Of a stretch of 64,000 nt of DNA, positions 45,766 through 54,614 are shown piece after piece. Under the pieces are notes generated by a model. The model made no database searches and was not told where the DNA came from. It was given only the letters and a program-made list of their open reading frames with translations. The number at the start of each line of letters is the position of its first letter. Within the stretch, counting starts at the first letter, position 1. Source of the DNA: Gammaproteobacteria bacterium. Lineage in GTDB: Bacteria; Pseudomonadota; Gammaproteobacteria; Burkholderiales; Burkholderiaceae_C. The stretch is from assembly GCA_018815325.1 (NCBI GenBank), contig JAHIYE010000011.1, forward strand, positions 62,001 through 126,000, in the 5' to 3' direction. Position numbers and translations under genes: made by a program.

Positions 45766-46038
45766 ATGATTGTTTGTGTTTGCAAACGCATCTCCGACCG
45801 CGACATCGCACGCCACGCAAAGGCAGGCCTGAACTTTGAGGACATCCAGTTTGAAACCGGCGTGGCTACCCAGTGTGGTCAGTGTGAAGGTTGTGCACGT
45901 GACGTGGTCACACAATGCTGCCCATCGCACCCGGTAGCCGCCTTGCGCAGAGAATCAAATACGGGGACGATCTCACTCTCGGCTGCGATCACGGGGAGCA
46001 AGTCATGGACCACGTCTTTGCCCTTGTCGCAAGCCTGA
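45766..46038 (+). CDS. bfd: Bacterioferritin-associated ferredoxin Bfd
   Basis: This 90-residue protein has Cys4 and Cys6, then Cys37 and Cys40, the CxC-x30-CxxC pattern of the [2Fe-2S] Bfd domain. Bfd docks on bacterioferritin heme and reduces the stored iron for release under iron shortage. The conserved domain ends near residue 60; the remaining 30 residues are a polar tail not typical of Bfd. A 24-codon frame starts inside this tail. Confidence 0.93.
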   Translation: MIVCVCKRISDRDIARHAKAGLNFEDIQFETGVATQCGQCEGCARDVVTQCCPSHPVAALRRESNTGTISLSAAITGSKSWTTSLPLSQA

Positions 46039-46079
46039 TCCTGATTGTTGTTTCTGCCTGCTGGGTTTTCCGCAAGTAG
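46005..46079 (+). CDS. Candidate 24-residue single-span membrane protein overlapping the end of bfd
   Basis: The frame encodes MDHVFALVASLILIVVSAC and then WVFRK: a negative/short start, one clear membrane helix and a basic end, as in many bacterial small membrane proteins. GGGGAG lies eight bases before the ATG, a good ribosome site. It overlaps the last 34 bases of bfd in another frame and sits between bfd and tonB. No family is recognised; existence is a prediction. Confidence 0.4.
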   Translation: MDHVFALVASLILIVVSACWVFRK

Positions 46080-46107
46080 CCCCATGATGGCTACAAGTTT
46101 CTAAACT

Positions 46108-46797
46108 ATGACATTGCTCGTCCAATCCTTACCCGTGCCCGTCATGAAACGCAATGTCGTCATCGCAGCAAGCGTTGTGCTGTTCCATATCGCTGCCCTG
46201 TGGGCCCTGCAAAATGGTCTGTTACGCCGCGCCGTGGAAATCATCGTGCCTGCGCAAATACTCAGCGAGTTCATCGCACCGCCGGCACCGCAAGTAACTC
46301 CGCCAACACCAGCACCGCCCGCCCCCGTCAAACCCCAAGTTGTCCAGAAGACCGCGCCGAAGCCGCTGCCCACGCCAGTACCCGTCGTGACGCCTACACC
46401 GGCGCCCATGCCTCAGCCCGTCCAGGCAACCGAGCAGCCGCCTGCGCCGGCCAGAGCCGCACCCGCTCAGCCGACGGCGCCTGCACCGGTTGCGGCAGCG
46501 CCTGCACCACCCAGGGTGGAACTGCCCACCAGTGCGGCCGACTATCTGCAAAACCCCAAACCACCCTACCCCGCGCTGAGCAAACGCATGGGCGAGCAGG
46601 GCAAGGTGGTGCTGAGGGTCCTCATCGGAGTGGACGGCACGGCGCAGCGCGCGGAAATCAGCCAGTCCAGCGGCTATGACAGGCTCGACCAGGCGGCTCT
46701 GACCACGGTGCTGCGCTGGCGCTATGTACCCGGCAAGCGCGGCGGCGTGCCGGAGGCCATGTGGTTCAACGTGCCGATCAACTTCGTGCTCGAATAG
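46108..46797 (+). CDS. tonB: Energy transducer TonB
   Basis: This 229-residue protein has one N-terminal membrane helix (about residues 15-35), a long Pro/Ala/Lys-rich periplasmic spacer (about 55-140) and a C-terminal TonB domain (about 145-229, with PPYPALSKRMGEQGKVVLRV and SGYDRLDQAALTTVLRWRY). It transmits proton-motive energy from ExbB/ExbD to outer-membrane receptors such as the one encoded just upstream. The ATG at 46108 is used; one at 46144 (MKRNVV) is also plausible. exbB follows after 28 bases. Confidence 0.94.
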   Translation: MTLLVQSLPVPVMKRNVVIAASVVLFHIAALWALQNGLLRRAVEIIVPAQILSEFIAPPAPQVTPPTPAPPAPVKPQVVQKTAPKPLPTPVPVVTPTPAPMPQPVQATEQPPAPARAAPAQPTAPAPVAAAPAPPRVELPTSAADYLQNPKPPYPALSKRMGEQGKVVLRVLIGVDGTAQRAEISQSSGYDRLDQAALTTVLRWRYVPGKRGGVPEAMWFNVPINFVLE

Positions 46798-46825
46798 TTT
46801 TTAAAGATTCATTTCTGGAGTATTT

Positions 46826-47539
46826 ATGGATTCCCAACTCGGTCTCTTCAATGTGTGGTCCCAGGGCGACTGGATCATCAAGGCAGTCGCCCTGATGCTC
46901 ATGGTCATGTCTCTGGCATCGTGGATGGTCATCATCCTCAAGGCGCTCGACATCCTGCAGTACAAGAAGTTCAGCCAGCGTGCTGAGGACTTCTGGCACA
47001 GCGAAGACTTCGCCACGGGCCTGGCCAAGCTCGGGCCGGACGAGAACAACCCGTTTCGCCAGCTCGCGCTGGCCGGCCGCGAAGCCACGGCCCACCATCG
47101 CAATACCAAAACCCAGCTGCACGACACCCTGGACGCAAGCGACTGGATCACCCGCTCGCTGCGCAACGCCATAGACGACAGCACGGCACGCCTGCAGTCG
47201 GGCCTGGCGATCCTGGCCTCGGTCGGCTCCACCGCCCCCTTTGTCGGCCTGTTCGGCACCGTCTGGGGCATCTACCACGCACTCATGGGCATTGGCATCG
47301 CTGGCCAGGCCACGATTGACAAGGTGGCAGGCCCCATTGGTGAGGCGCTCATCATGACGGCGCTGGGCCTGGCCGTGGCCATCCCCGCCGTGCTGGGCTA
47401 CAACGCGCTGGTGCGCGGCAACAAGTCCGTACTGGTCAAGCTCAACCGCTTTGCCCACGACCTGCACGCCTACTTTGTGACAGGCGCCCGCGTTGGCAGC
47501 TCGGCGGACGGCAAGGTCGTCCCCATGAAGAAGGCCTGA
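46826..47539 (+). CDS. exbB: Biopolymer transport protein ExbB (MotA/TolQ/ExbB proton channel)
   Basis: This 237-residue protein has three membrane helices and the conserved ILASVGSTAPFVGLFGTVWGIYHA (helix 2, in two pieces) and GEALIMTALGLAVAIPAVLGYN (helix 3, in two pieces). With ExbD it forms the proton-driven motor for TonB. It lies between tonB and exbD with short gaps. Confidence 0.96.
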   Translation: MDSQLGLFNVWSQGDWIIKAVALMLMVMSLASWMVIILKALDILQYKKFSQRAEDFWHSEDFATGLAKLGPDENNPFRQLALAGREATAHHRNTKTQLHDTLDASDWITRSLRNAIDDSTARLQSGLAILASVGSTAPFVGLFGTVWGIYHALMGIGIAGQATIDKVAGPIGEALIMTALGLAVAIPAVLGYNALVRGNKSVLVKLNRFAHDLHAYFVTGARVGSSADGKVVPMKKA

Positions 47540-47558
47540 GGCCTACCGGAGAACTGAC

Positions 47559-47972
47559 ATGGCATTTGGAACCCAGGACGAACCCGATGAGGTCATGAAC
47601 GAGATCAACATGACGCCGCTGGTGGACGTCATGCTCGTGCTGCTCATCATCTTCATCATCACCGTGCCGGTGATGAAACACTCGGTGAATGTGGAGCTGC
47701 CGCAGGCCAGCACACAAGCGCAAACCAGCAAGCCCGAGACCATCCTGCTGAGCGTGGATGCGCAAGGCGCCTATTACTGGAACGAAGCCAGGGTGAGGGA
47801 CGAGGACCTGTCCGCGATGCTGCAGGCCGAAGCCAGCAAGAATCCGCAGCCAGACCTGCACATCCGCGGTGACAAGGCCGTGCGCTATGAGCGCGTAGCC
47901 CAGGCCATGGCGGCCGCGCAGCTGGCCGGCTTGCACAAGATCGGCTTCATTACCGAGCCCAAGAACCCATAG
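47559..47972 (+). CDS. exbD: Biopolymer transport protein ExbD
   Basis: This 137-residue protein has a short cytoplasmic start, one membrane helix containing the proton-carrying Asp (NMTPLVDVMLVLLIIFIIT) and a periplasmic domain. It pairs with ExbB upstream (gap 19 bases). Confidence 0.96.
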   Translation: MAFGTQDEPDEVMNEINMTPLVDVMLVLLIIFIITVPVMKHSVNVELPQASTQAQTSKPETILLSVDAQGAYYWNEARVRDEDLSAMLQAEASKNPQPDLHIRGDKAVRYERVAQAMAAAQLAGLHKIGFITEPKNP

Positions 47973-48001
47973 CCTGGCCCACAGCCGTCACTCAACCCCT
48001 C

Positions 48002-48247
48002 ATGGACCCTACCCGCACCAGAAGACCAGGCATGCAAAGCGCCCCTGCCAGCCATGCCCTGCGCACTCCGGCAGACTGCGGCAGCGGTTCAGCGCCGGGT
48101 AGTCAGCAGTGCACCCATGCCGCGCCATCGACCATCGTGCAGAGTGAAGAGCTGCTCAAGGGGCAGCGTGCACTGGAGATCCGCCACAACGGCATGCTCT
48201 ACCGGCTGCAGGCCACCAAGCTCGGCAAGCTGATCCTGACCAAATAA
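48002..48247 (+). CDS. hemP: Hemin uptake protein HemP
   Basis: This 81-residue protein ends in the HemP domain ELLKGQRALEIRHNGMLYRLQ and LGKLILTK. HemP is a small protein of heme or iron uptake loci; in Burkholderia it acts as a regulator of heme receptor expression. The N-terminal 45 residues are low complexity, and an ATG at 48032 is an alternative start. It closes the bfd-tonB-exbB-exbD-hemP run and is followed by a terminator. Confidence 0.85.
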   Translation: MDPTRTRRPGMQSAPASHALRTPADCGSGSAPGSQQCTHAAPSTIVQSEELLKGQRALEIRHNGMLYRLQATKLGKLILTK

Positions 48248-48268
48248 CGGCATAGGCTGCCGCACAAA

Positions 48269-48300
48269 AGAAAAGCCGGCACTTGCCGGCTTTTCTCTTT
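48269..48300. terminator. Bidirectional intrinsic terminator after hemP
   Basis: AGAAAAGCCGGC and GCCGGCTTTTCT form a perfect 12-base stem around ACTT. T-rich bases follow on the plus strand and on the minus strand, so it can also end transcription of the convergent glcG-like gene. Confidence 0.85.
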
Positions 48301-48301
48301 C

Positions 48302-48356
48302 ATTTTGGCACCTAGCCCTTGCAGGGAAAGCGCAGAGTGCTATTCAATTAGTAGCA
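48302..48356 (+). repeat. Interspersed repeat, copy 4
   Basis: The segment runs ATTTTGGCACCTAGCCCTTG, then AAAGCGCAGAG, then TGCTATTCAATTAGTAGCA, whose last part is a near palindrome. It is the best-preserved copy in the window and lies directly after the hemP terminator. Confidence 0.65.
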
Positions 48357-48363
48357 TTTACCA

Positions 48364-48771
48364 TCACAGGCCGATGGCCGCAATACCGGCACGCGCAATC
48401 TGGGCATCTTCGGTGGACTTCACACCGCTCACGCCCACGGCACCCAGACACTGGCCGTCCTTCATGATCGGCACGCCACCTTCGAGCATGCCCTTGAGGT
48501 CAGGTGCGCTGAGAAAGGACATGCGGCCGCCATTGATCGTGTCCTCGTAGATCTTGCTCTCGCGCCGGCCCAGCGCTGCCGTGTTGGCCTTGGCGGGTGC
48601 AATATGGGCCGAAATGGGCGCTGCGCCCTCAAGCCGCTGCAGTGACAGCAAATGTCCGCCATCGTCCACGATGGCAATGGTGACGGCCCAGCCGTGTTTG
48701 ATCGCCTCAGCCTCTGCGGCGGCGGCAATGGCCTTGACGTCGGCATATTCCAGCAAATGTTTGGATTTCAT
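48364..48771 (-). CDS. GlcG/HbpS family heme-binding-type protein
   Basis: This 135-residue protein shows AVTIAIVDDGGHLLSLQRLEGA and GVPIMKDGQCLGAVGVSG, the GlcG/HbpS pattern. HbpS from Streptomyces binds heme or iron and takes part in redox sensing; GlcG of glycolate loci has no firm function. No signal peptide is seen. Its place next to hemP makes heme or iron handling plausible, while the nearby hydroxy-acid oxidase also fits the glycolate link. Confidence 0.88.
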   Translation of the reverse strand: MKSKHLLEYADVKAIAAAAEAEAIKHGWAVTIAIVDDGGHLLSLQRLEGAAPISAHIAPAKANTAALGRRESKIYEDTINGGRMSFLSAPDLKGMLEGGVPIMKDGQCLGAVGVSGVKSTEDAQIARAGIAAIGL

Positions 48772-48960
48772 GGGAATTCTTCTGTATTAAAGTAGACAAA
48801 CAACAAGCATAACGGCTCAACGCAACGTGATTGCTCGTGCTGCAGGCAAAAGTACCCTTACCAAATGTAGGCAGACCCAATCCGGAAATGCGGCCCCGGG
48901 ACTTGAATAGACCTAAAATTCCCCCATCTGCATATGCAGACACCCAAGGAGTGATGAAAC

Positions 48961-49662
48961 ATGAATGATCGAGTGCAAACCATTGAGCAATCCCCTGGCT
49001 ACGGCTATGCCGTGTCCCAGGAGCAGCGCAACAAGGTGCTGCGCAACACCTACTGGCTGCTGGCACTGAGCCTGATCCCCACGGTGCTGGGTGCGTGGAT
49101 CGGCGTGACCACGGGCATCACCCAGTCGCTGACCGGTGGCCTTGGCCTGATCGTCTTCCTCGGTGGCGCGTTTGGCTTCATCTACGCGATCGAGAAAACG
49201 AAGAATTCGGCAGCCGGTGTGCCCGTGTTGCTGGGCTTTACCTTCTTCATGGGGCTGATGCTGTCGCGCATGATCGCGATGGTGCTGGGCTTCAAGAACG
49301 GCTCTGACCTCGTCATGACCGCCTTTGCGGGCACGGCCGGCGTGTTCTTCGTGATGGCCAGTCTGGCCAGCGTGATCAAGCGCGACCTCTCGGGCATGGG
49401 CAAGTGGCTGTTTGTCGGGGCCATGGTCGTGGTGGTCGGCGGCATCATCAACGTGTTTGTCGGCTCGACGGCCGGCATGGCCGCCATCTCGATGGCTGCC
49501 ATCGGTATCTTCAGCGCCTACATGCTGTATGACCTCAAGCGCATCATTGATGGCGGTGAAACCAACTACATCAGCGCCACCCTGGCCCTGTACCTGGACG
49601 TCGTCAACGTGTTCCAGAGTCTGCTGGCCCTGCTGGGCATCTTTGGTGGCGAGCGCGACTGA
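48961..49662 (+). CDS. Bax inhibitor-1/YccA family membrane protein
   Basis: This 233-residue protein has seven predicted membrane helices with few breaks, and the conserved C-terminal SAYMLYDLKRIIDGGETNYISATLALYLDVVN in adjacent pieces. YccA interacts with the FtsH protease and BI-1 relatives form pH-sensitive calcium leaks; the role here is not shown. A ribosome site AAGGAG precedes the ATG and a terminator follows at 49691-49711. Confidence 0.93.
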   Translation: MNDRVQTIEQSPGYGYAVSQEQRNKVLRNTYWLLALSLIPTVLGAWIGVTTGITQSLTGGLGLIVFLGGAFGFIYAIEKTKNSAAGVPVLLGFTFFMGLMLSRMIAMVLGFKNGSDLVMTAFAGTAGVFFVMASLASVIKRDLSGMGKWLFVGAMVVVVGGIINVFVGSTAGMAAISMAAIGIFSAYMLYDLKRIIDGGETNYISATLALYLDVVNVFQSLLALLGIFGGERD

Positions 49663-49690
49663 TTGATTTTGTGCCCACCTCATGCAAAAT

Positions 49691-49711
49691 AGGCCCTTCG
49701 GGGCCTTTTTT
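49691..49711 (+). terminator. Intrinsic terminator after the Bax inhibitor-1 family gene
   Basis: AGGCCC and GGGCCT pair around a TTCG tetraloop, followed by six T. Confidence 0.85.
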
Positions 49712-49786
49712 GCGAGCATCCCGGGTCATGCCCCTCAACTCTGCCCCCCAGCTGCCGATATATACCTCATACAGAAGTCCATACCC

Positions 49787-50143
49787 ATGAATTTCCGCCT
49801 GCTCCTCCCCCTGCTCGCCCTGTTCCTCACGGCCTGCGACATCCCCGGTCTGGGTCCAGACCCAAGGATTGCGCTGCGTGAGGCCGAGGCGCGGGCTGCC
49901 GGCAGCGCCTGCCGCTTTGCGATCCGTGGCATCGAAGATTGCTACGAACTCAACGACAAGACCTCCAAGGCAGCGATCTTTGCCGGCTGGAAGGAGATGG
50001 ACCAGTACATGCGCGAAAACAATGTTGAGGGCATCCCTTACAACAAGACCCCCAAGGAAGAGATCATCCAGGAGAAGCAGACAGCTTCGGCCGAAGATGA
50101 CAAGCACACCAAGGAAAAAAGCCGGCCCGGCAACAAGTCCTGA
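49787..50143 (+). CDS. Putative lipoprotein of unknown function
   Basis: This 118-residue protein starts with a signal peptide ending in the lipobox LTAC (Cys16), so it is probably a membrane lipoprotein. The mature part has two more cysteines (CRFAIRGIEDCYELND), which could form a disulfide, and a charged Lys/Glu-rich tail. I do not recognise the family. The ATG at 49787 is the one that gives the signal peptide; longer in-frame starts would cross the upstream terminator. Confidence 0.78.
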   Translation: MNFRLLLPLLALFLTACDIPGLGPDPRIALREAEARAAGSACRFAIRGIEDCYELNDKTSKAAIFAGWKEMDQYMRENNVEGIPYNKTPKEEIIQEKQTASAEDDKHTKEKSRPGNKS

Positions 50144-50249
50144 ACTCAGGCCTGCATCACGCGGGCTTCATCCCCTCGGATCCATCGGCAGGCCAAGCCC
50201 AGCGGGGGCCATTGGGGCAGCCCTGACCTGCGACGCCCAGTCAAGCCCA

Positions 50250-51686
50250 TCAGGCTGGCAGATCAAACACCGCAATGCTCTCGACATGCGCCGTGTGCGG
50301 GAACATGTTCACCATCCCGGCAGCCGAACAACGGTAGCCCGCCTGATGCACCAGCAAGTCTGCATCACGTGCCAGCGTCGCAGGGTTGCAGCTGACGTAC
50401 ACGATACGCTTGGGTGGAGCCCAACCAGCCGCCGCGGCTGGCAAAGCCGAGGCCTGATGCTGCTGATGCAGGTCCACCAGCGCCTTGACCAGGGAGAACG
50501 CGCCCTCGCGCGGGGGATCGACCAGCCACTTGTCCGCCGCACCATCCTGCGCGAGCAATTCAGGCGTCATTTCAAAAAGATTTCTAGCTACAAATTTAGT
50601 AGCGCATAAATCAATACCGGCATGGGCTAGAACCTTGTTTTTCTCATAGTTCTGGCGTGAGCGCGCGACCAGCACTTCGCTGCCCTCGACCCCCAGCACT
50701 TCGGCCGCCTGGGTTGCAATCGGCAAGGTGAAATTGCCCAATCCGCAAAACCAGTCAATCACGCGTTCGTTCTTCTGCACATCCAGCATGCGCAGAGCGC
50801 GCGACACCAGCACCCGGTTGATGAGCGGATTGACCTGGGTGAAGTCTGTGGGTTTGAAGGGCATGGTGATGCCGAACTCAGGCAGGGCATAAGACAACTG
50901 CCCCGTGGCAGCACCTGGGGCCTCCTCCATTTGATGGACCGTGTCGGGCCCCTTGGACTGCAACCACCACTGCACACCCACATGACGCTGGGCAAACGTG
51001 CGCAAACGCGCCAGGTCCGCCTCGCTCAGTGGCTCCAGATGGCGCAGCACCAGTGCCGTGATGTCATCGCCACAGGCCAGCTCAATCTGGGGGCAGGTCT
51101 CAATCGCATCCATGGACGCAATGAGCTCGCGCAACGGCAGCAGCATGGCGCTGACATGCGGCGGCAGCACATGGCACTCGCTCATGTCGGCCACATAGCG
51201 GCTCTTGCGCTCGTGAAAACCGATCAGCACCGCGCCCTTCTTGTGCACATGCCGTACCGAGAGCCGGGCCCGGTAGCGGTAACCCCAGGCCGGCCCCTCG
51301 ATGGGGCGCAGAATGTTGTCAGGCCGCACCTTGCCCAGATGCCAGAGGTTGTCCTCCAGCACGCGCTGCTTCACGGCAACCTGCGCTGACTCATGCAGGT
51401 GCTGCATCTTGCAGCCGCCGCAAGCGCCCTCGTGCAGCCCGAAATGGGGGCAGCCTGGACGGACACGCTGCGAGGATTCACGGTGTATCTGGAGCAGCGT
51501 CGCTTTCTCGAAACTGCTCTTCTTGCGGTTCACATTGGCACTGACCACTTCAAACGGCAATGCACCTTCGACAAAAACCACCTTGCCATCGGGGCGGTGG
51601 GCAATGCCCTGGGCTTCGATATCGAGGGATTCGATGGTGAGCGCATCGGCAGGAAATTCGGAATTTTTCGGGCAATCTTCATTCAT
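50250..51686 (-). CDS. rlmD: 23S rRNA (uracil-1939-C5)-methyltransferase RlmD
   Basis: This 478-residue protein has an N-terminal TRAM domain (about residues 14-72), four [4Fe-4S] cysteines (79, 89, 92 and 171), the SAM-binding [14 protein letters not shown] and the catalytic cysteine in [14 protein letters not shown]. It methylates U1939 of 23S rRNA. Residues about 352-368, between SAM motifs, are encoded by a copy of the interspersed repeat with AT-rich codons unlike the rest of the gene; the frame is kept, so the enzyme may still work. Confidence 0.94.
   Translation of the reverse strand: MNEDCPKNSEFPADALTIESLDIEAQGIAHRPDGKVVFVEGALPFEVVSANVNRKKSSFEKATLLQIHRESSQRVRPGCPHFGLHEGACGGCKMQHLHESAQVAVKQRVLEDNLWHLGKVRPDNILRPIEGPAWGYRYRARLSVRHVHKKGAVLIGFHERKSRYVADMSECHVLPPHVSAMLLPLRELIASMDAIETCPQIELACGDDITALVLRHLEPLSEADLARLRTFAQRHVGVQWWLQSKGPDTVHQMEEAPGAATGQLSYALPEFGITMPFKPTDFTQVNPLINRVLVSRALRMLDVQKNERVIDWFCGLGNFTLPIATQAAEVLGVEGSEVLVARSRQNYEKNKVLAHAGIDLCATKFVARNLFEMTPELLAQDGAADKWLVDPPREGAFSLVKALVDLHQQHQASALPAAAAGWAPPKRIVYVSCNPATLARDADLLVHQAGYRCSAAGMVNMFPHTAHVESIAVFDLPA
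50585..50642 (-). repeat. Interspersed repeat, copy 5, in frame inside rlmD
   Basis: On the minus strand it reads AAAAACAAGGTTCTAGCCC at the start, then TATTGATTTATGCGC, and ends GCTACTAAATTTGTAGC, a near-perfect terminal palindrome. Layout and length match the intergenic copies. It encodes about 17 residues using codons such as CTA, TTA, ACT, GTA and AGA that are otherwise rare here. Confidence 0.7.
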
Positions 51687-51783
51687 CCCTGTATTGTCCC
51701 CGAGAAGACCGGCAGAAAAAGAACGCCACTGCCTTCAATACTCAAACCCCAGCACAAGACCCGGCCAATTGATGGACAAGGCC

Positions 51784-52569
51784 TCAGCCCCAGGCCTTCA
51801 AATACTCATCCCAATGCGACTCCTGCGACGCCAGATTGCCAAGCGTTTCCTTCACCATCGCCACTTCCTGCTCATATTCCTTCTCGAGCAAACCACCGCG
51901 CATCTTCTGGAAACGACAGTACAGCAGATAGGTGTTCATCACATCCGTCTCGCAATAGCAGCGAATCTCATCCGTTCGCCCCGCCAGAAAAGCAGGATAG
52001 ACGGCCGAGCCATCCATACCCAGCTTGCCGGGAAAGCCGCACAGCTTGGCCATCGCGTCGAGCGGCGCATTGTTCTTGGGCTGGTACATCGCCAGCAAGT
52101 CCATCAGGTCCAGATGACGATGGTGGTAACGGCTGATGTAGTTGTTCCACTTGAACTCACGGTCATCCTCCCCCATGTCCCAGTAGCGGTCAGCCGCCGC
52201 ACCGTGCATCAGGCCACGGTAATGCAACACGGGCAGATCAAAGCCACCACCATTCCAGCTCACGAGCTGCGGCGTGTGCTTCTCCAGCGTGTTGAAGAAG
52301 GTCTGTATGACCCGACCTTCGCTCTGGCCATCCTTGTCCACGAACGAATGGATGCGTAGCCCCTCGGCATTGCGGAACACGCAGCTGATCACGAGCACGC
52401 GCTGCAGATGCAGCGGCATGAAGTCGCTTTGCCCGTGCTCCTTGCGCTCCTGCAACCAGGCCGCATGGACGTCGGCATCACTGGCCTCGGCCGGCGCACC
52501 ACGCAATTGGCGTAGGCCCGCGACATCGGGAATGGTTTCAATATCGAAAACGAGAACGGGCCAACTCAT
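51784..52569 (-). CDS. DEDDy 3'-5' exonuclease (predicted polymerase-B-like exonuclease)
   Basis: This 261-residue protein has the exonuclease motifs FDIETIPD (DxE), SWNGGGFDLPVL (second Asp) and YCETDVMNTYLLY (YxxxD, DEDDy type). It belongs to the stand-alone PolB-like exonuclease family, probably acting in DNA or RNA end processing. The ATG at 52569 starts just before the first motif; upstream in-frame codons overlap rpoS and are not needed. It lies 19 bases after rpoS. Confidence 0.9.
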   Translation of the reverse strand: MSWPVLVFDIETIPDVAGLRQLRGAPAEASDADVHAAWLQERKEHGQSDFMPLHLQRVLVISCVFRNAEGLRIHSFVDKDGQSEGRVIQTFFNTLEKHTPQLVSWNGGGFDLPVLHYRGLMHGAAADRYWDMGEDDREFKWNNYISRYHHRHLDLMDLLAMYQPKNNAPLDAMAKLCGFPGKLGMDGSAVYPAFLAGRTDEIRCYCETDVMNTYLLYCRFQKMRGGLLEKEYEQEVAMVKETLGNLASQESHWDEYLKAWG

Positions 52570-52588
52570 GCAGGGTTTTCCGCTTGCC

Positions 52589-53614
52589 TCACAGCAGCAC
52601 CTGGGACGTGATGCCCTGCCGCACAAAATGACGTTTGAGCTTGAGCAGCGCTTCGTTCTGAATCTGGCGCACCCGCTCACGGGTCAGGCCCAGGCGTGAA
52701 CTCAGTACCTCCAGCGTCTCGGGATCACGCTCATGCAGGCCAAAGCGCCCTTCCAGCACTTCCTTCTCACGCTGGGACAGCGTCGCCATCCAGTCTTCCA
52801 GCAAACGCTCCACCTCGTGCTCTTGCGTGATGGTGGTAGGGTCACGCGCCAACTCGTCGATCAGGCTGTCACCCAGCGTCTGATCCCCATTGCTGCGATC
52901 GAGGGAGGCATCAAGAGACTTGGGCGTTTCGCTCATGGCCAGCAGATCCGCCACCTGCCCCACCTCGCGCCCCAGCAAGGCAGCCACATCCTCCACCCGG
53001 ATGCCGTCGGGACGGCGGGCCACAAACTCGGCATCGTTTTCCAGCATGCGTCGTGCCTTGAGCACCTGCTGCAATTCACGCACCACATTCACCGGCAAAC
53101 GTATTACACGCCCCTGGTAGACCAGGGCACGCTCGACCGACTGGCGAATCCACCAGGTGGCATAGGTTGAAAACCGGAAACCCCGATCCGGCTCGAATTT
53201 TTCGATCGCATGCATCAGGCCCAGATTGCCCTCCTCGATCAGGTCCGACAGCGGCACCCCACGCCCGAGGTAAGCCTTGGCAATGCTCACCACCAGCCGC
53301 AGGTTGTGCTCGATCATGCTTTGGCGTGCCTCGAAGTCACCCGCTCTGGCCCGGCTCGCCATCTCGAATTCTTCTTGCGCCGTGAACAACGGTGTACGGC
53401 GCACGCCGCGCAGATACAGACTCAGCGAGTCACCAGAATCATCCGCCCCGTTGTGATGAACAACAAGCTCCCGCTCCTGCCCATTCGCTTCAGAATCAAT
53501 AGCGAATTTTTCTTCACCATCAAGGGCAGAGGGCCTATTCTGCGCGTCCCCTTGTACAGAAGTCGAGGTCGCTGCTGCGGCTGGCCCGGAGGCTCTGGAA
53601 GCATATTTCTTCAT
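52589..53614 (-). CDS. rpoS: RNA polymerase sigma factor RpoS
   Basis: This 341-residue sigma-70 family protein has a variable N terminus (1-65), region 1.2/2 starting [28 protein letters not shown] in adjacent pieces, region 2.4 [17 protein letters not shown] and region 4.2 [18 protein letters not shown]. RpoS directs general stress and stationary-phase transcription. The nlpD-rpoS order (nlpD upstream on the same strand) is the classic arrangement, and the rpoS promoter usually lies inside nlpD. No frameshift is seen. Confidence 0.97.
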   Translation of the reverse strand: MKKYASRASGPAAAATSTSVQGDAQNRPSALDGEEKFAIDSEANGQERELVVHHNGADDSGDSLSLYLRGVRRTPLFTAQEEFEMASRARAGDFEARQSMIEHNLRLVVSIAKAYLGRGVPLSDLIEEGNLGLMHAIEKFEPDRGFRFSTYATWWIRQSVERALVYQGRVIRLPVNVVRELQQVLKARRMLENDAEFVARRPDGIRVEDVAALLGREVGQVADLLAMSETPKSLDASLDRSNGDQTLGDSLIDELARDPTTITQEHEVERLLEDWMATLSQREKEVLEGRFGLHERDPETLEVLSSRLGLTRERVRQIQNEALLKLKRHFVRQGITSQVLL

Positions 53615-53752
53615 TGCAGCGTCCTTGTGAGGGGATGATCAAGATCCGATCACCCAGCACGCGCTAGGGCACCCTGATGCGGGTACGGCACCCCTGCACG
53701 CCTTGCCGGTATCAGCCGGTTCGATGTGGACGGTGGGGCCATGTTTCATGCA

Positions 53753-54601
53753 CTACCTGGTCGGTAAATACTTGGCCGGGTCCACAGGCTTGCCTTGGCG
53801 GCGCACCTCGAAATGCAGCTTCACGCGATCGGCGTCGCTGTTACCCATTTCGGCAATTTTCTGCCCCTTCTGCACGGTCTGATCTTCCTTGACCAGCAGG
53901 GTCTGGTTATGGGCGTAGGCCGTCAGGTAGGTGTTGTTGTGCTTGAGAATGATCAGGTTGCCATAGCCACGCAAACCAGCGCCGACATAGACCACCCGGC
54001 CATCAGCAGCGGCCATCACGGGATCCCCTGCTGTACCGGCTATGTCCAGTCCCTTGTTCTTGACCTCGTCGAAGCCGGCCAGCACGGAGGTACTCTTGGT
54101 CGGCCATATCCAGGCAATCTCGTCCTCGCCAGCCGTAGACGATGACAGTGGGCTGGCGCTCGCCTGGGAGGACGCAACAGGATTGACTGCAGCACCCGAA
54201 CCTGTGACCGGCTTGGCGACGGCGACACTGCTGGCAGGAGCCATGACATTGGTGGGCGGCACCACCCGGAGGGTCTGCCCCACCTCGATCTGACCAGGAT
54301 TCTCAATGCTGTTCCAGCGCTGGATGTCGCGCCAGTTCTGGCCCGCATCCAGGCCAATGCGGTACAGCGTGTCACCAGGCTTGACGGTGTAATAACCGGC
54401 CTTGCCCGCGTTCTCAAAGCCTGGCGGCTGCTTGACCGCCTGGGTGTTGGGGTCCATCTGCACAGGTGCAGGCCGGCCCATGCCTGTTCCCCTGTCCTCA
54501 ACCGGAGCACGGTTGAGACGGGTAGAAGAACAGCCCGCCAGCAAGGCACTGGCAACCAGCACCGCCCACAACACACTACCGCGACCACACAACACGAACA
54601 T
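53753..54601 (-). CDS. nlpD: NlpD-type LytM lipoprotein, amidase activator
   Basis: This 282-residue protein has a signal peptide with lipobox LLAGC, a LysM domain (about residues 68-112, YYTVKPGDTLYRIGLD) and a C-terminal M23/LytM domain. In that domain the first metal-binding histidine is replaced (NKGLDIAG), as in E. coli NlpD, so it is not expected to cut peptidoglycan but to activate amidases at division. The ATG at 54601 is preferred because AGAGGAAG lies upstream. Genes pcm before and rpoS after follow the usual order. Confidence 0.94.
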   Translation of the reverse strand: MFVLCGRGSVLWAVLVASALLAGCSSTRLNRAPVEDRGTGMGRPAPVQMDPNTQAVKQPPGFENAGKAGYYTVKPGDTLYRIGLDAGQNWRDIQRWNSIENPGQIEVGQTLRVVPPTNVMAPASSVAVAKPVTGSGAAVNPVASSQASASPLSSSTAGEDEIAWIWPTKSTSVLAGFDEVKNKGLDIAGTAGDPVMAAADGRVVYVGAGLRGYGNLIILKHNNTYLTAYAHNQTLLVKEDQTVQKGQKIAEMGNSDADRVKLHFEVRRQGKPVDPAKYLPTR

Positions 54602-54614
54602 ATGCGCTTCCTCT

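Noticed and set aside
53480-53510. GCTATTGATTCTGAA in the 5' part of rpoS, resembling a repeat end
   Set aside because: Only the terminal few bases match and the region is a normally variable N terminus; too short to call a repeat copy.
53753-54601. Loss of the first metal-binding His in the M23 domain of NlpD as a possible mutation
   Set aside because: The same replacement is normal in NlpD proteins, which activate amidases rather than cut peptidoglycan.
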